Assembly: GCF_012641405.1 (NCBI RefSeq)
Contig: NZ_JABAII010000005.1
Location: 1 to 64,000 of the forward strand
Source of the DNA: Rhizobium sp. P40RR-XXII
Lineage (GTDB): Bacteria; Pseudomonadota; Alphaproteobacteria; Rhizobiales; Rhizobiaceae
Length of the DNA: 64,000 nt
Direction: 5' to 3'
Shown in pieces: positions 18,245 to 28,500 of this stretch. A program made the translations under genes and the position numbers. The first letter of the stretch is position 1. Every line of letters begins with the position of its first letter. Below the pieces are notes generated by a model, which was not told the origin of the DNA, ran no database searches, and saw only the letters and a list, made by a program, of their open reading frames with translations.

Positions 18245-18415
18245 AAACGAAAAAGCCTGCCGCGGGAGGAGGTGCGGCAGGCTTTTCGAAAGAATTGAAC
18301 AACGGCTGGGAGGAGGAGTGCCGCTGTTCCATCAGGCGCCCTTTGGGAGGAGGAGTGGGTCGCCTGAAACACGAAGCTTTGCGGGAGGAGGTGCATTGCT
18401 TCGTTGATCTCAAGA
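18245..18415 (-). ncRNA. Four-hairpin small RNA with anti-Shine-Dalgarno loops; last hairpin is a terminator
   Basis: Read on the minus strand, four successive stem-loops each show CCTCCTCCC in the loop: stems at 18371-18377/18398-18404, 18332-18338/18361-18367, 18297-18306/18320-18329 and 18254-18263/18274-18283. The last has a perfect 10-bp GC-rich stem followed by TTTT, a Rho-independent terminator; it also has T's on the plus side and may end the SRAP transcript. CCUCCUCCC is complementary to ribosome-binding sites. Exposed copies are known in rhizobial sRNAs such as the alpha-r14/NfeR1 family and in alphaproteobacterial 'cuckoo' RNAs. Four copies is more than I know for alpha-r14. The 5' end is uncertain and no clear promoter was picked out. 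Confidence 0.72.
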
Positions 18416-18495
18416 TACCAAAGGCTGCCTCGACCGCCAGCGCTCAAATCGCAGTGCAGCCATGCATATGTTGCAATGCAGCATGAAAACTTTGC

Positions 18496-18846
18496 TTATT
18501 TTTCGGTCATTGTCGTCGAGCCGCAGCGTTCTCGGGTGCTGGGCTCGAAACCGAGAACGAACTCGATCACCTTGGCGGATGACATTTCGCACGGCTTCAG
18601 CATCGGCCCCGACCCAATCAATTGATAGAGGTTGAAGCTGACGATATCTGTTCCGCCAAGCTCCTCGCCATAGAGCCAGGTCCGTTTGAGATCCTGCGAC
18701 CGCTTGACGGTCACGCCCCATGCTCGACCGCCAAAATTTCCGTCAACATAGCCGTCGAGTAGTCTGGCAAGCGCGGCTTCAAATGAGGCAGGAACAGAAG
18801 GAGGCGCTTCTCGGCAGGAGGTCAGGGCGCCAGGCATTCGTCGCAA
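18496..18846 (-). CDS. Hypothetical protein, second gene of a small operon
   Basis: A product of up to 116 residues that I do not recognise. The middle is well ordered (FEAALARLLDGYVDGNFGGRAWGVTVKRS, given here in part: LARLLDGYVDG, RAWGVTVKRS, GEELGGTDIVSFNLY), which looks like a real conserved cytosolic protein rather than a shadow frame. No signal or membrane segment. It starts within the last 25 bases of the small zinc-ribbon gene upstream, so the two are probably translated together. Another possible start is the ATG at 18837. Function unknown. Confidence 0.6.
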   Translation of the reverse strand: MRRMPGALTSCREAPPSVPASFEAALARLLDGYVDGNFGGRAWGVTVKRSQDLKRTWLYGEELGGTDIVSFNLYQLIGSGPMLKPCEMSSAKVIEFVLGFEPSTRERCGSTTMTEK

Positions 18847-18998
18847 ATCCCACAGCCATCGTCATCCATGCTCGATGCCGGGCGCAACTTTTGACAGCAG
18901 GGACAGGTTGTTGCGTCCGAAGCGCACGTCCCTTCTCGTTCCGGCGGAAGAATTTCGATACAGACTTCCAACAACATATCGGCCGCGCTTTGATGCAT
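18822..18998 (-). CDS. Small zinc-ribbon-like protein
   Basis: A 58-residue protein starting MHQSAADMLLEVC. The C-terminal half has two cysteine pairs, CPCC and CGICDEC, spaced as in a zinc ribbon or small rubredoxin-like knuckle. I chose ATG 18998 because AGGAGC lies 6 bases upstream; the longer frame to 19184 runs back over the divergent gene and is unlikely. It overlaps the next gene (18496-18846) by 25 bases. Its role is unknown; a metal-binding regulatory or partner protein is possible. Confidence 0.6.
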   Translation of the reverse strand: MHQSAADMLLEVCIEILPPEREGTCASDATTCPCCQKLRPASSMDDDGCGICDECLAP

Positions 18999-19143
18999 GG
19001 CGATGCTCCTGTTCAGACCCATACCAGAGATAGTGAGCATCGACGGCTGCACAAGTCGGGTTGCTGTCAGGAGCGAGCCGATCCAAACAATAACGTCGAG
19101 CGGCCTTCTTGACGATCTTCTTCCGACCTTGTTCATTCCTGCC

Positions 19144-19767
19144 ATGTTCACGCCCTCAAACGCCGTCCAAATCAGAGTTTCCATCGACGAGATCGAGCCG
19201 GACGTTTGGCGCCGGCTGGTGCTGCCGGTTCATTGGAACCTCGAGCATTTGCATCTCGGAATTCAGGCCGCCTTCAACTGGTGGAACTATCATCTCTACG
19301 AGTTTCGAATTGGTGGTCTGCGCTATGGCGACGTCGCGACCCTGACAGAGGATGCGACCGACGACGATCCTCGCGTCTTCGATCAGACAGAGGTTCGCTT
19401 GCTGGACTTCGAACAAGGTTCGGTCTTTGGCTACCACTACGATTTCGGGGATGGCTGGCGGCATACGGTTGAGGTGGACGAGTTCCTGACGCTCGCGTCA
19501 ACACCCCAAAACGGTAGCTGCATCGCCGGCGAAAGGGCGCGACCGCCGGAAGATGTTGGTGGTGTGTCAGGTTATGAGCGGTTCCTGGAGATCATCGCCG
19601 ATCGGGAGGATCCAGAATATGCCGAGACCATTCGTTGGTGCGGTGGCTACTTTGACCCGGAATGGTTCGACCTGGCGGTGGTGGACAAGGATGTGCGCAA
19701 CGCTCTGCGCTCAAACGTCAAACGGCGTCTGTATCAACCGAAACAGAAAGTCTTACCTAAGAAATGA
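19144..19767 (+). CDS. Plasmid pRiA4b ORF-3 family protein
   Basis: A 207-residue protein of the pRiA4b ORF-3-like family (PF07929), common on rhizobial and other plasmids. Landmarks are IRVSIDEIEPDVWRRL at the start, LEHLHLGIQAAFNW, YDFGDGWRHTVEV, and the cysteine-containing RPPEDVGG region preceded by CIAGERA. The biochemical role of the family is unknown; members often sit in mobile DNA. The ATG at 19144 places the conserved IRV strand at the N-terminus. It is divergent from the zinc-ribbon gene, with 145 bases between. Confidence 0.88.
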   Translation: MFTPSNAVQIRVSIDEIEPDVWRRLVLPVHWNLEHLHLGIQAAFNWWNYHLYEFRIGGLRYGDVATLTEDATDDDPRVFDQTEVRLLDFEQGSVFGYHYDFGDGWRHTVEVDEFLTLASTPQNGSCIAGERARPPEDVGGVSGYERFLEIIADREDPEYAETIRWCGGYFDPEWFDLAVVDKDVRNALRSNVKRRLYQPKQKVLPKK

Positions 19768-20027
19768 GTTGAGTGAGGGTTCGAGGTCGAACAAGTTGAA
19801 AGGGTCTGAGGCGAAACCCCATAGCTTAACGGACCCTCCATGCCTGAAGAGGCCGTCGACCGGCCATGAAAGACGATCCATTCTGGGTCCGTTATCGGAC
19901 TGACCGGTATCGGCGGGGAATTCGAGAAAGCCGACATCCAAGCACGCACTCCATGCCGCATTTCGCGCAGGTTCCATCGAATACTGCGGTAGAAGTGCAA
20001 ATCAGCGAGAGCCCTCTTTGATGCGCC

Positions 20028-20153
20028 TTACTTGGTGGACTTGCTAGGTTTGAGGGACGGTGTATTCCCTGGTGTGCTTTTGTTATCACGGCGGCGCTGA
20101 TCCGGTTTCCCTGTGGATTTCGCTATCGGCTTTGGTCCTGGTTTAAGTGCCAT
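20028..20153 (-). CDS. Very small basic protein (41 residues)
   Basis: A short frame with an excellent ribosome-binding site (AAGGAGAG ending 5 bases before the ATG at 20153). The product, beginning MALKPGPKPIAKS and ending KPSKSTK, is about a quarter lysine and arginine and rich in proline, serine and threonine, with no hydrophobic core, so it is probably unstructured or nucleic-acid-binding. The strong ribosome site in an otherwise empty kilobase argues that it is expressed. Function unknown. Confidence 0.5.
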   Translation of the reverse strand: MALKPGPKPIAKSTGKPDQRRRDNKSTPGNTPSLKPSKSTK

Positions 20154-20819
20154 GAATGCTCTCCTTTCTTGATTTACGAAAATAAGCCTGCGTGCAGCTT
20201 ATGACGGGGACTCAGGACACAGCAATACTATGTAACAGTCCACACTAGTTCTGGCTGAAGTCAAGGCCCAATGGATATTCATACAGTAGCAACACCCCAC
20301 GAAAATCGGCCACCAGGCCGGAAGCACTTTGCCTCACTGTCCCTGTCAGCGGCGGTGAGGGCGACGGGTTATTCCGTATGGACGAAGTTTCTGAGCGCCT
20401 GCTGTCGGCCAGGATTGGCGTCAGCCTCGGCCGGTGACGTTGGTTGAGGTGCTACCGTCTGTTTCAGGAGCAAAGCCTGCTCCCTGCGCTGTCCTTCACA
20501 ACCAGGGTGGCAACCGACCGGCGGCTCCCCGCCCTTCCTGATCCTTCGCGTCGGCGCGTGCGAACAACGGCTTTCAGGACGGTTCGGGAACCGCATGAAC
20601 GATCGATTTGAAGGCGCTAAGCCGTCGTTGAGCGAGAACCCTAGAGGGCGTCGAAGCAGATGCTGGAGCAGCATCTTCGCCTTGACGGGAATCGAACCGC
20701 CGGCACGCTGACCGACAGGACCAAGTATGTGATAAGCAATAGATTCCGCGGAGCGGTGGTAAAGGGTTTCGTGTCCTGGCTTTTAGCCAACGCGTGAGAT
20801 GGCGGTACGTCTATGCCAA
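20154..20819. other. Intergenic stretch, no gene assigned
   Basis: About 670 bases without a convincing gene. Frames at 20369-20674 (minus) and 20660-20799 (plus) lack ribosome sites and recognisable motifs. A T-arm-like GGTTCGATTCCCG on the minus strand near 20683-20695 does not fold into a tRNA. Confidence 0.5.
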
Positions 20820-23800
20820 TTAGGCGCCGACTTTGAATTTTCGCCCTTTGACCTCGAAGAAGGGAGTCGAACTGTCGTTAGAAAACCAGGCCACATCAAG
20901 GACCATATCGACATGGCCGCTGTCGAAAGGAAGCCCTCCAAAGATACCCGGCCCGTTGTGAATGCTAATCAGCGGATAGGAAGCATCCCGCGCGAAGGCA
21001 GAGAGTGTGTCGCTGAACGAAACTCCCGTAGCACTCACAGTTGGATACCGTGGTGTCATCCGGTGTGATATCGTGCCTTTGGCGTCGAACTGTCCCCAAG
21101 GTTCGTTCGGCCCGATGACATCGGCCGCAACTACTGTGGCAATGAGGTCGGATACGGAAATACCCTTCGGGACCGTGACAACCGGAAGGGTCGAGAGCGG
21201 GCCACTGCTGTAGTCCGCGCTGGCATTGGCGATGGCCTCCAGGCCGGTTGCCGCAACCGTGCCATGGTCGATAAACTGGGGACCAATCCGCTGCAACGAG
21301 AAAAGGCCGCGGCTTTGACGCAGCCAGAGGGGTTGCTGGTCCCAGACGGCCATTTGCAGAACAATTGTAAGATAGAATTCGTCAACGGCTCCTGGCGCTT
21401 GTGACAAACCCACCTCGCTCCAAAGGACCCGATCGCTGAGGTCGAACCGGGGGTTCCATGCGCCCGCATTTCCCGCCTCCCACCGCAGACCATAAACCCT
21501 TTGGTCGTCCATAGGAGAATATGTCGGGCCGAGCCGGACGATATCCGCAAGGGTGGCGTCACTGAAAAACAGATAATCCGTGCCCTGTGGCTTCAACTCC
21601 GCCACCCCGTCAAGATCTTCAATTGCACCATCGCCGGATAGAAGGTCCAAAAGATCCTTGGCGCGTCCCTGGAATTGCGTGCTTGGATCGGCGGCCGGAG
21701 GCTGTTGGGCCAGGAATTCAAAGTAGACCCTCGTCAATGCGTCTGCACCGGCTTCGGCAGGCAGTCTGACCTTGAAGGTGGCAACCCGGATGCTGGCGTC
21801 ATAACGTGAGGCCGGCTGCTGCGCGGTTTTTCCCGTCGCGATCACGATGCAAGCGGGTTCTGTTGCCGTCGCCGGCGAGACGATATTGCTTGCTTCCAGC
21901 CCGGCCATCGACACTTTCTGTCCTGGTGGCGGAAAAAAGGCCGATGCGGTCCCCTCCAACTGGCGGCGCGCGACCGACAGAAATTGCGGCGGAATGAACT
22001 GTGACAGGGGCGGCAGCGCGACCCCGATGCGCGGTTGGCTGGGCTTAAGTGTGTCGATGCCGCCTGGAAGTTCGGCCCATTTCACATCGAGATAAGCTTG
22101 ATCTCCAGTCGCATTCGGATTGGTAGCGGCAGCTCCGCGCATCGCCGAGATACGTTCGATCGTTACCCCTTGTGTAAACTTCGCGCGGTTCAAAGAAGAC
22201 ATGACAGCAAACGACGTGCCACTGGAAAACAATTGTACTGCTTTCGACAGTTCGGTGACCGTCGCTGTCGCGTTCACCGGCTTGTCCAATGCTCCAGATG
22301 AGCCGAGTGCGTATGTCATCTGCCACAGGTCGATGGGAAGCGTCTGGCCGATATTGCTCGACAGCAACGCAACGATACAAGCGCAAGATTGAGGACCTTG
22401 CTCCAGGTTTGACCAGATCCAATCGCGTAGTTGCACGCGCATTCGCGATCCGGTCTCCTGAAGACGGCCGTCCGTCATGCCGATCAATGCCGCCGCTCCA
22501 TCGCTTTGGCCCTCCGTTGACGGAACGACCGCAAGCATCGCGATGAGCGCGTCCACGAGACTGTCAAAAGCAGTGCCTGTCGCTCCCCTCGTCGGCATGT
22601 AGGAAAAATACGCCTGCCAGTCCGAGACACTCCATTTTCCCCACCAGTCCGGGACGGCGCAATTGACGGCCAGCGCCAGCAGATTGAAGAGCCTGTCGAC
22701 CACATGTCGCGTCAATATACCCATTTGATCGTGACGCGCGAGCGGGCGCACCGCAACCGGCGCAAGCGACGCGATGAGTTCACCGGGCGCCGGCAACGGA
22801 ACTGATACGAATGGCGCCAGAAACTCGGGAGCGCTATCCTTCTGTTCGAGCGCCACACTGGACAATGAGAGCAGTTGACCGCCGGGTGGCAGGAGGTAAA
22901 ACAAACCGTTTCTGATCGATGCCATCCATTGATCGGCAGCGCAGAGAAGCGCCGTATCATTATTCTGACGAGGGGCGACGCCCGGTTCCAGGACGTCGTA
23001 GTTCGGCCGGAACGTTGCTTCTAGAGTATGATCCCCAGCCCATCCCAGAGGAAGGGTTTCGTCCGCGCGGGCGATGAACATTTGCACGCGGATCGCATGG
23101 GCGACATCGGTGACCCTGCCTGCGTTGACGCCCTTTAGCTTCAGGGAGCACCGCGCGATTTCCGCCTTTCCGCCCGCAGGCGGACTCTTCAACCAGCTGA
23201 GGAATATCGGCTTGTAGGCGTTCAACGAAAATGTGCCGTCAAACTGGCTGTAATCGAAACCGGTCAGCACCGGCGCCTGGTCAACCGACGCGGGGATCTG
23301 CGCGACCACGGCGGAGCTATCGAATTTCAGCAGTTCGACCTGAAGGGACAGGTCTGCTGCATGTCCGAGTTCGGCAACATATTTCCACGCCATCCATTCC
23401 GCGGGCCAGTCGCTTGTGTTTGCTGAATGCCGCAATATGTCGAGATCAGCCGTGAGAACCAGTTCCTGGTTTTGTTCGTCAACACTCAGCAACAGGAACT
23501 GCGTGTCGACGCCGGCGGAATTGGTGACGCGGATATTCGTCGGCTTTGTGATGGTGGCGAAATGGCTCCAGCGAAACCCGAAAGCCGATCCGTTGTCCAA
23601 TCCAGCCGCGCTTTGGCCGAGCGGGTTGCGAAACACATGCTCAATGCTCAAGCCTTGCCCAAGCGCTGCATAAAATGCCTCCGCAAGGTCAGGCAGCGCA
23701 ATGTCCTCAGCTTTGTCCCAAAGGGTCTGACGCAACGATATGTGATAAGCCGATTGTTTGACGTCCGCTGGCCAGCCCGTAGAAATCGGGTTGGTCTGGG

Positions 23801-25550
23801 CATCGTCCACCGCCTGGAACGGGGGGAAACTTGCAGCCGTTCCTTGCCAGCCGAATGCCGGCCGGTAATCGTTGAAGGCGCCAAACCCCGGCCTGGGTCC
23901 GGGGCCGCCAGCCGCTGCCCTTGCTGCGGAATACCGCGGAGCATACGTCAGACAGTCGATGCGCGATTCGTACCTTGCCGCCGAGTTGGCAAGTTCGAAG
24001 TCCACCGCGGCCAGCCTCAATATTTGCGCTGAGAGATCGCCAAGTCCTCCCGGGGGGTTGCCGTCGACATCCAGCAAGATCACGCAATTGGCATCCTCGG
24101 ACGTTGATCCGTCGTCATCGGCATTGGCCTGCCAAAAGGTTTTCTGGCCAGGTAGCTTATTTGCCTGCCGCCACAAATATCCTCCGCCAAATCCGCAATC
24201 GAACAACAGCGTGACATCGCAGGCTTGGACCGCATCCTTGTCCGACCAAAAGAGGATGGTCCGCTTCTCCTTGTCGAACGCCCCCTCCCACGGGAAATTA
24301 AAGGTCCCGACCGCTTGAAGGAGTGACGCTTGACCGTTCTCGTACAACAGTGTGCCGGCGGCGTCCGCCTTTACGATCAATTGAAGCGTCGCAGTCAAAA
24401 CCAGGTTTTCGGCAACCTGTGAACCATCCTGAGCCTCAAAAACCCAGAGCTTGTTGTCGGTCGGACTTGCTGCGATCGTCCCCCGATAGGGTTTGAGACG
24501 CCCCTTCACCTGCCGAAGCGCGACAAAGGAAAGGTACTGATTGGCCGGAAGGTCCCATCGCGCGTCCTTGTCGGGAGCAACGACACGCATGACGCTGCGG
24601 CCATTCGCGCCAGCACATGGCGATGTGGGATCGGTGATAACGTCGGCGAACGCAAACAGGGTTGCAAGCTTCGGGTGGTCAATCGGCCCTCTTGCGCCAT
24701 TCTCCCATCGTCCATGCGCATAGAGGCGATTGGCAACGACGTCATTCTGCGTCACCGAAATTTCTGGCGCCGTTGGGGCCGACTTCAAAAAGCCGGCAAG
24801 GTGGGCCTGCCGGGCAAGGGTGGGTGGGACGACCTCACGCGAAATGGTGTCCTGGACAGCGAGCCCTTCAAGGTAGACCGTTATTCTGGTCGGATCGCTC
24901 GCAGCAAGCGCGCACCGTACAAGCTGGCCATCCAGGCTATGCTGGTTCGTCCCCCACGTTCCGTCCGAACCAACGCCGAACAACATGATGCATTCATCAA
25001 GACCGGATCGATCAAACACCGCGTCGCTGATCAGCCTCGTCGCTCCAAGACCGCTACTCCGCAGCAGGTGGTCCTTGAAATCCTTGCTTTCCCCCTCTGT
25101 AGGCCCCCGGCGCAGAAGCGTTCTCAGCGCCTCGTTGCGAAAAGCAGGCGATTGGTCGAACCCGGCGTCGATCTTGTCTAGCTCGTCCTGGCGGCCGCTC
25201 TTCCAGATTTCGCTGCGGTTGAGATCAAGAAACGCTGCCCGGTCGAAAAAGTGATACCGATCGCGTCTTGGCAGCAACATCGTATTTGACGTACCGTCGG
25301 CGAACTCCAGCGTTATCGTCAAATTCATGTCGTCGGGAAAAGGGACAGCGCGAAGGTCGGCAGGGTTGGTCGCGTCGGCAACAAAGGCAAAGGATAAATC
25401 TGCGGCAGCCTGCGAGCGCGCGATGTACTCCTCGACATCATTCGTATCGACAAGCGCGTCGATGATCACCCAGAAGAAGCCGGCGCCATTGCTTTCATCA
25501 AGTGCCGCAGTTGGGCGAACGGAGAGGAAGACGTTGATCATTCGCATCAT
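20820..25550 (-). CDS. Giant protein of unknown family (1576 residues), second gene of a pair
   Basis: I do not recognise this protein. It has no signal peptide, no clear transmembrane segment and no P-loop, protease or nuclease motif. The sequence is dominated by alternating polar/hydrophobic stretches (predicted beta strands), with helical spacers such as LVDALIAMLAVVP and EALRTLLRRG. The N-terminus (MINVFLSVRPTA) looks cytosolic. The start ATG overlaps the stop of the 1400-residue gene upstream by ATGA (25547-25550), with GGAAGG ahead, so the two are coupled and probably act together. The 4.7-kb frame is intact, showing selection. A large scaffold or tube-like beta assembly is possible; no function is claimed. 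Confidence 0.8.
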   Translation of the reverse strand: MMRMINVFLSVRPTAALDESNGAGFFWVIIDALVDTNDVEEYIARSQAAADLSFAFVADATNPADLRAVPFPDDMNLTITLEFADGTSNTMLLPRRDRYHFFDRAAFLDLNRSEIWKSGRQDELDKIDAGFDQSPAFRNEALRTLLRRGPTEGESKDFKDHLLRSSGLGATRLISDAVFDRSGLDECIMLFGVGSDGTWGTNQHSLDGQLVRCALAASDPTRITVYLEGLAVQDTISREVVPPTLARQAHLAGFLKSAPTAPEISVTQNDVVANRLYAHGRWENGARGPIDHPKLATLFAFADVITDPTSPCAGANGRSVMRVVAPDKDARWDLPANQYLSFVALRQVKGRLKPYRGTIAASPTDNKLWVFEAQDGSQVAENLVLTATLQLIVKADAAGTLLYENGQASLLQAVGTFNFPWEGAFDKEKRTILFWSDKDAVQACDVTLLFDCGFGGGYLWRQANKLPGQKTFWQANADDDGSTSEDANCVILLDVDGNPPGGLGDLSAQILRLAAVDFELANSAARYESRIDCLTYAPRYSAARAAAGGPGPRPGFGAFNDYRPAFGWQGTAASFPPFQAVDDAQTNPISTGWPADVKQSAYHISLRQTLWDKAEDIALPDLAEAFYAALGQGLSIEHVFRNPLGQSAAGLDNGSAFGFRWSHFATITKPTNIRVTNSAGVDTQFLLLSVDEQNQELVLTADLDILRHSANTSDWPAEWMAWKYVAELGHAADLSLQVELLKFDSSAVVAQIPASVDQAPVLTGFDYSQFDGTFSLNAYKPIFLSWLKSPPAGGKAEIARCSLKLKGVNAGRVTDVAHAIRVQMFIARADETLPLGWAGDHTLEATFRPNYDVLEPGVAPRQNNDTALLCAADQWMASIRNGLFYLLPPGGQLLSLSSVALEQKDSAPEFLAPFVSVPLPAPGELIASLAPVAVRPLARHDQMGILTRHVVDRLFNLLALAVNCAVPDWWGKWSVSDWQAYFSYMPTRGATGTAFDSLVDALIAMLAVVPSTEGQSDGAAALIGMTDGRLQETGSRMRVQLRDWIWSNLEQGPQSCACIVALLSSNIGQTLPIDLWQMTYALGSSGALDKPVNATATVTELSKAVQLFSSGTSFAVMSSLNRAKFTQGVTIERISAMRGAAATNPNATGDQAYLDVKWAELPGGIDTLKPSQPRIGVALPPLSQFIPPQFLSVARRQLEGTASAFFPPPGQKVSMAGLEASNIVSPATATEPACIVIATGKTAQQPASRYDASIRVATFKVRLPAEAGADALTRVYFEFLAQQPPAADPSTQFQGRAKDLLDLLSGDGAIEDLDGVAELKPQGTDYLFFSDATLADIVRLGPTYSPMDDQRVYGLRWEAGNAGAWNPRFDLSDRVLWSEVGLSQAPGAVDEFYLTIVLQMAVWDQQPLWLRQSRGLFSLQRIGPQFIDHGTVAATGLEAIANASADYSSGPLSTLPVVTVPKGISVSDLIATVVAADVIGPNEPWGQFDAKGTISHRMTPRYPTVSATGVSFSDTLSAFARDASYPLISIHNGPGIFGGLPFDSGHVDMVLDVAWFSNDSSTPFFEVKGRKFKVGA

Positions 25551-28500
25551 CCTTCCACCTTGATGCTCGTGGACATATCCACCGAGGTTTCGACGTCGAT
25601 GCGAAATGTTTGACTATCCAGCCAATAGTCGATCGTGATTTCGGCTTTCACCCGGATCCCGACAATGAGACGGAGGATAATGACGGTTTCGTTGGTTGCA
25701 AGGGCTCCAGAACCGCGAGGAGCGGGCAGAGCCGCAGCTTGCGGGCCTGAGTGAGCCAAAAGATTGTTCTTCCTCCAATCGATCGTCGCTGAAACTTCAG
25801 CCGAGGCCAGAATGGTGATGCTGGCTGCCAGAATCCAAAGGTCGACGGATGCCTGCGCCTCGACTACGACCCCGCCGGCGCCAAACAGAAGGATTTCCTC
25901 TACCGCCAAGCTTCTCGACAACTTCGCCGACCCTTCGACGACCAGAAAATATCCGGCCCTGAAAGACGCGCTCGCCGGTCCGAAATTCGCGGTACCCCCG
26001 ACGCCCCATTGCACCGCATAGCCAGCGGAAACCTCGACGATCGATCCGTCGATCAAGCCTGACGAGTGCCGCTCGATATAAAGACCACCCGAGGCCTGGA
26101 AGCCCGCGACCAAGGCACCGATCGTTCGATCCCATTCGCGAAGCCCGCTACGCCGCATCCACGGAAATCCGAGATCAAACAGAAAGTCCCCAGATGGCGT
26201 CACCGTCACCCGCAGCATTCCCCCATAGAACCCGAAGGGACCGACGCTTGCGCGAGGGAGCGCAACGGACAATTCGAAACGGTCCTCAGCAGGATTGTTT
26301 CCCCTGATGTAGAGAACCGAGAGCCCCTGGATGCCAATGAGTTTGAGAAGATCATCGCCCATAATGGTCAGGCCGGCATAGCCGCTGTCGCTAAGAAGCA
26401 CTTTCACCGCGAAAAGATCACTGAGTTTGAAAGCTGTCGCCACCAGCCAACTGGTCATATCCTTACGACCGGTCGTCATTCCCCGCGGAAACACGAGGTC
26501 CGCGCTGCCTTTTTCCAGATATTTCTGAAGTGGCGGGCTCGACGCGGGATTCGGATACGGATCCATAACCGCATCGAGCATACTTTGCTCGAGCCGGATA
26601 TTGTGGCCGGCAAGGAACCATTCGGGCTGCCCCGGCCCGCCCTGGTTCGGCTCCCAGGATATCAGGAATCCGCCTTGACCGTCACGGCCGACGAAGATCC
26701 GCGCAGTGATACCGCTGACCAGCATCTTGCCGGCAACCTCAATTCCAGCATCGATCAGATCGAAATAGGGTATATCATCCTGACCGTAGCTGGTGCGCTT
26801 CAACTCCAGTCTTTTGGCAGACAGTGTGGCAATCCGGTAAAGGCCGATCTTGAGATTGCGGATAGCCGCCGCCGAAACGCCGATCCAATACCCGTTGGTA
26901 TCAACGATACCCCCGCTGATCGGAAATTGAACCATGAAACGGAGGATCAGGCGCTCGCCGGTCTCTGCTGCGAGACTGGATAGTTGTCCGGCATCAAGTT
27001 CGGCCTCGAACCACAGCGTCTCGCCTGACCAGACCGTGTTCCAGAATAACCGCTGATAACCGGCTTGCCGATTTGTGATGTCGCCGTCCCATGAAATCCC
27101 GACTGTCTTCAGCCGAATAGAGGCGCCAAGAATGTCGGTCAGTTGGTAGTGATCGCTGTCGACCGGAAAAATGACCGATCCATATTTGGGCTCCAGATAA
27201 ACGAAACCTGGAAGGATATCGCTTCGTGGGAGGAGCACGACGTTTCTCACCGAGACCCACGGTTCAGACTTTGCCGTGTCGAACCAGGCGAACGCCTTTC
27301 CAAACAACAGGGGAGCGAGGAGAATTTCCGCATTGATCGCAAGACCGTACCCGCTCTGGTCGAACGCTCGTCCGGCCACAGCAGATATGCTGATCGATCG
27401 TATCGGCGGTTCACCGTCTTCGACAAGGACCACGGACGTGTCGAGATAGGCCCTGATGTCCAACTGGTCGCCATCGAGCGACGAACTCAAGATGACCTTC
27501 ACCTCACCAGCACGCGCCGCAAGACCGAGCATAGACCAGATCGTCAATCGCATCATTGACGACATTCGCGTCAGCCGGTTGCCGATCACAAGGAATTCGA
27601 ACCGAGTGACATCGAGAGCTGCTTCGAGGATATTTTGGTTGCGTGTGGGAGGAATATCCTTCTCGACATTGGCCTGCGCCGCGTAGATCAACGTCTGCCC
27701 GGAGGGATCTTCGGTGATCGCGACGAAGCCGACGGAGAAGCTTCGCCCCAGGGCAAGTTCAAACTCGCTTCCATTTTGCGCCTGACCGACCAGGCCGAAT
27801 AAAATCGCCCCAACCCAACCCCTTGGAAACAGATTGGGATCGAAAAGACTTGCGCAATGGGCCCGCAATTCATCCTGGATGTCTTTCGAAAACTTGTTTT
27901 CAAGCAGATCCGAGATAGACAAATCTGGGTCGTAAGCCCCCAGATAGATCGGCCAACCGGACATGTAACCGTCGCTGGCCAGAACCAGTTGGCCCTGCGG
28001 CAAGGTGAGCTTGCCACCCGCTTCCAGCGCGACCTCGGCGGTGAATTCGATGGCCTGGGTCTCGCCGCGAAGAATGAGATCGAACTTACGCGGATTGCCG
28101 GCGTCGACCGTCATCGGAACGGCAAGCGCACCAAAACGCCGGATACTTTTGTATTGCGAGATCTCGCTTTTCGCTCCGAAGTCTTCAAGGTTTGGAAGGT
28201 CTGCCAGAGATAAAGTCCTGACCGGCCCAACACCGGCATCCGGCAGATCGTGAAAATGAGTATCGTGCAGGATGTCCCAGTCCTGCGCGGTCAGATCGCT
28301 TCTGTCCGGTCGAATGGCGGCCTCGAATGTCGTCCTCGTATCGTCCGACACAAGATTGACGAGTGGTCGCGGGCAGATTGGCAAGCATAGCCGCTGTCCG
28401 CTGAAAACCCAGTTCGCAATTTCAGAGACAGGATCATTTTGCTGGGCGGTCGCCCGCCAGCGTCCTGCCCTGCGTCCCACTTTGACAGAGACCGGCTGAC

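Noticed and set aside
18254..18404. Four GGGAGGAGG repeats resembling a short repeat array (CRISPR-like)
   Set aside because: The repeats are about 10 bases with uneven spacing, and each is the loop of its own stem-loop; an RNA with anti-Shine-Dalgarno loops explains them better.
20369..20674. 101-codon minus-strand frame in the gap before the giant genes
   Set aside because: No start context and a composition (Arg, Pro, Gln) typical of chance frames.
20683..20695. tRNA T-arm-like GGTTCGATTCCCG on the minus strand
   Set aside because: The flanking bases do not pair to form a T stem, and no acceptor, anticodon or D arm can be drawn around it.
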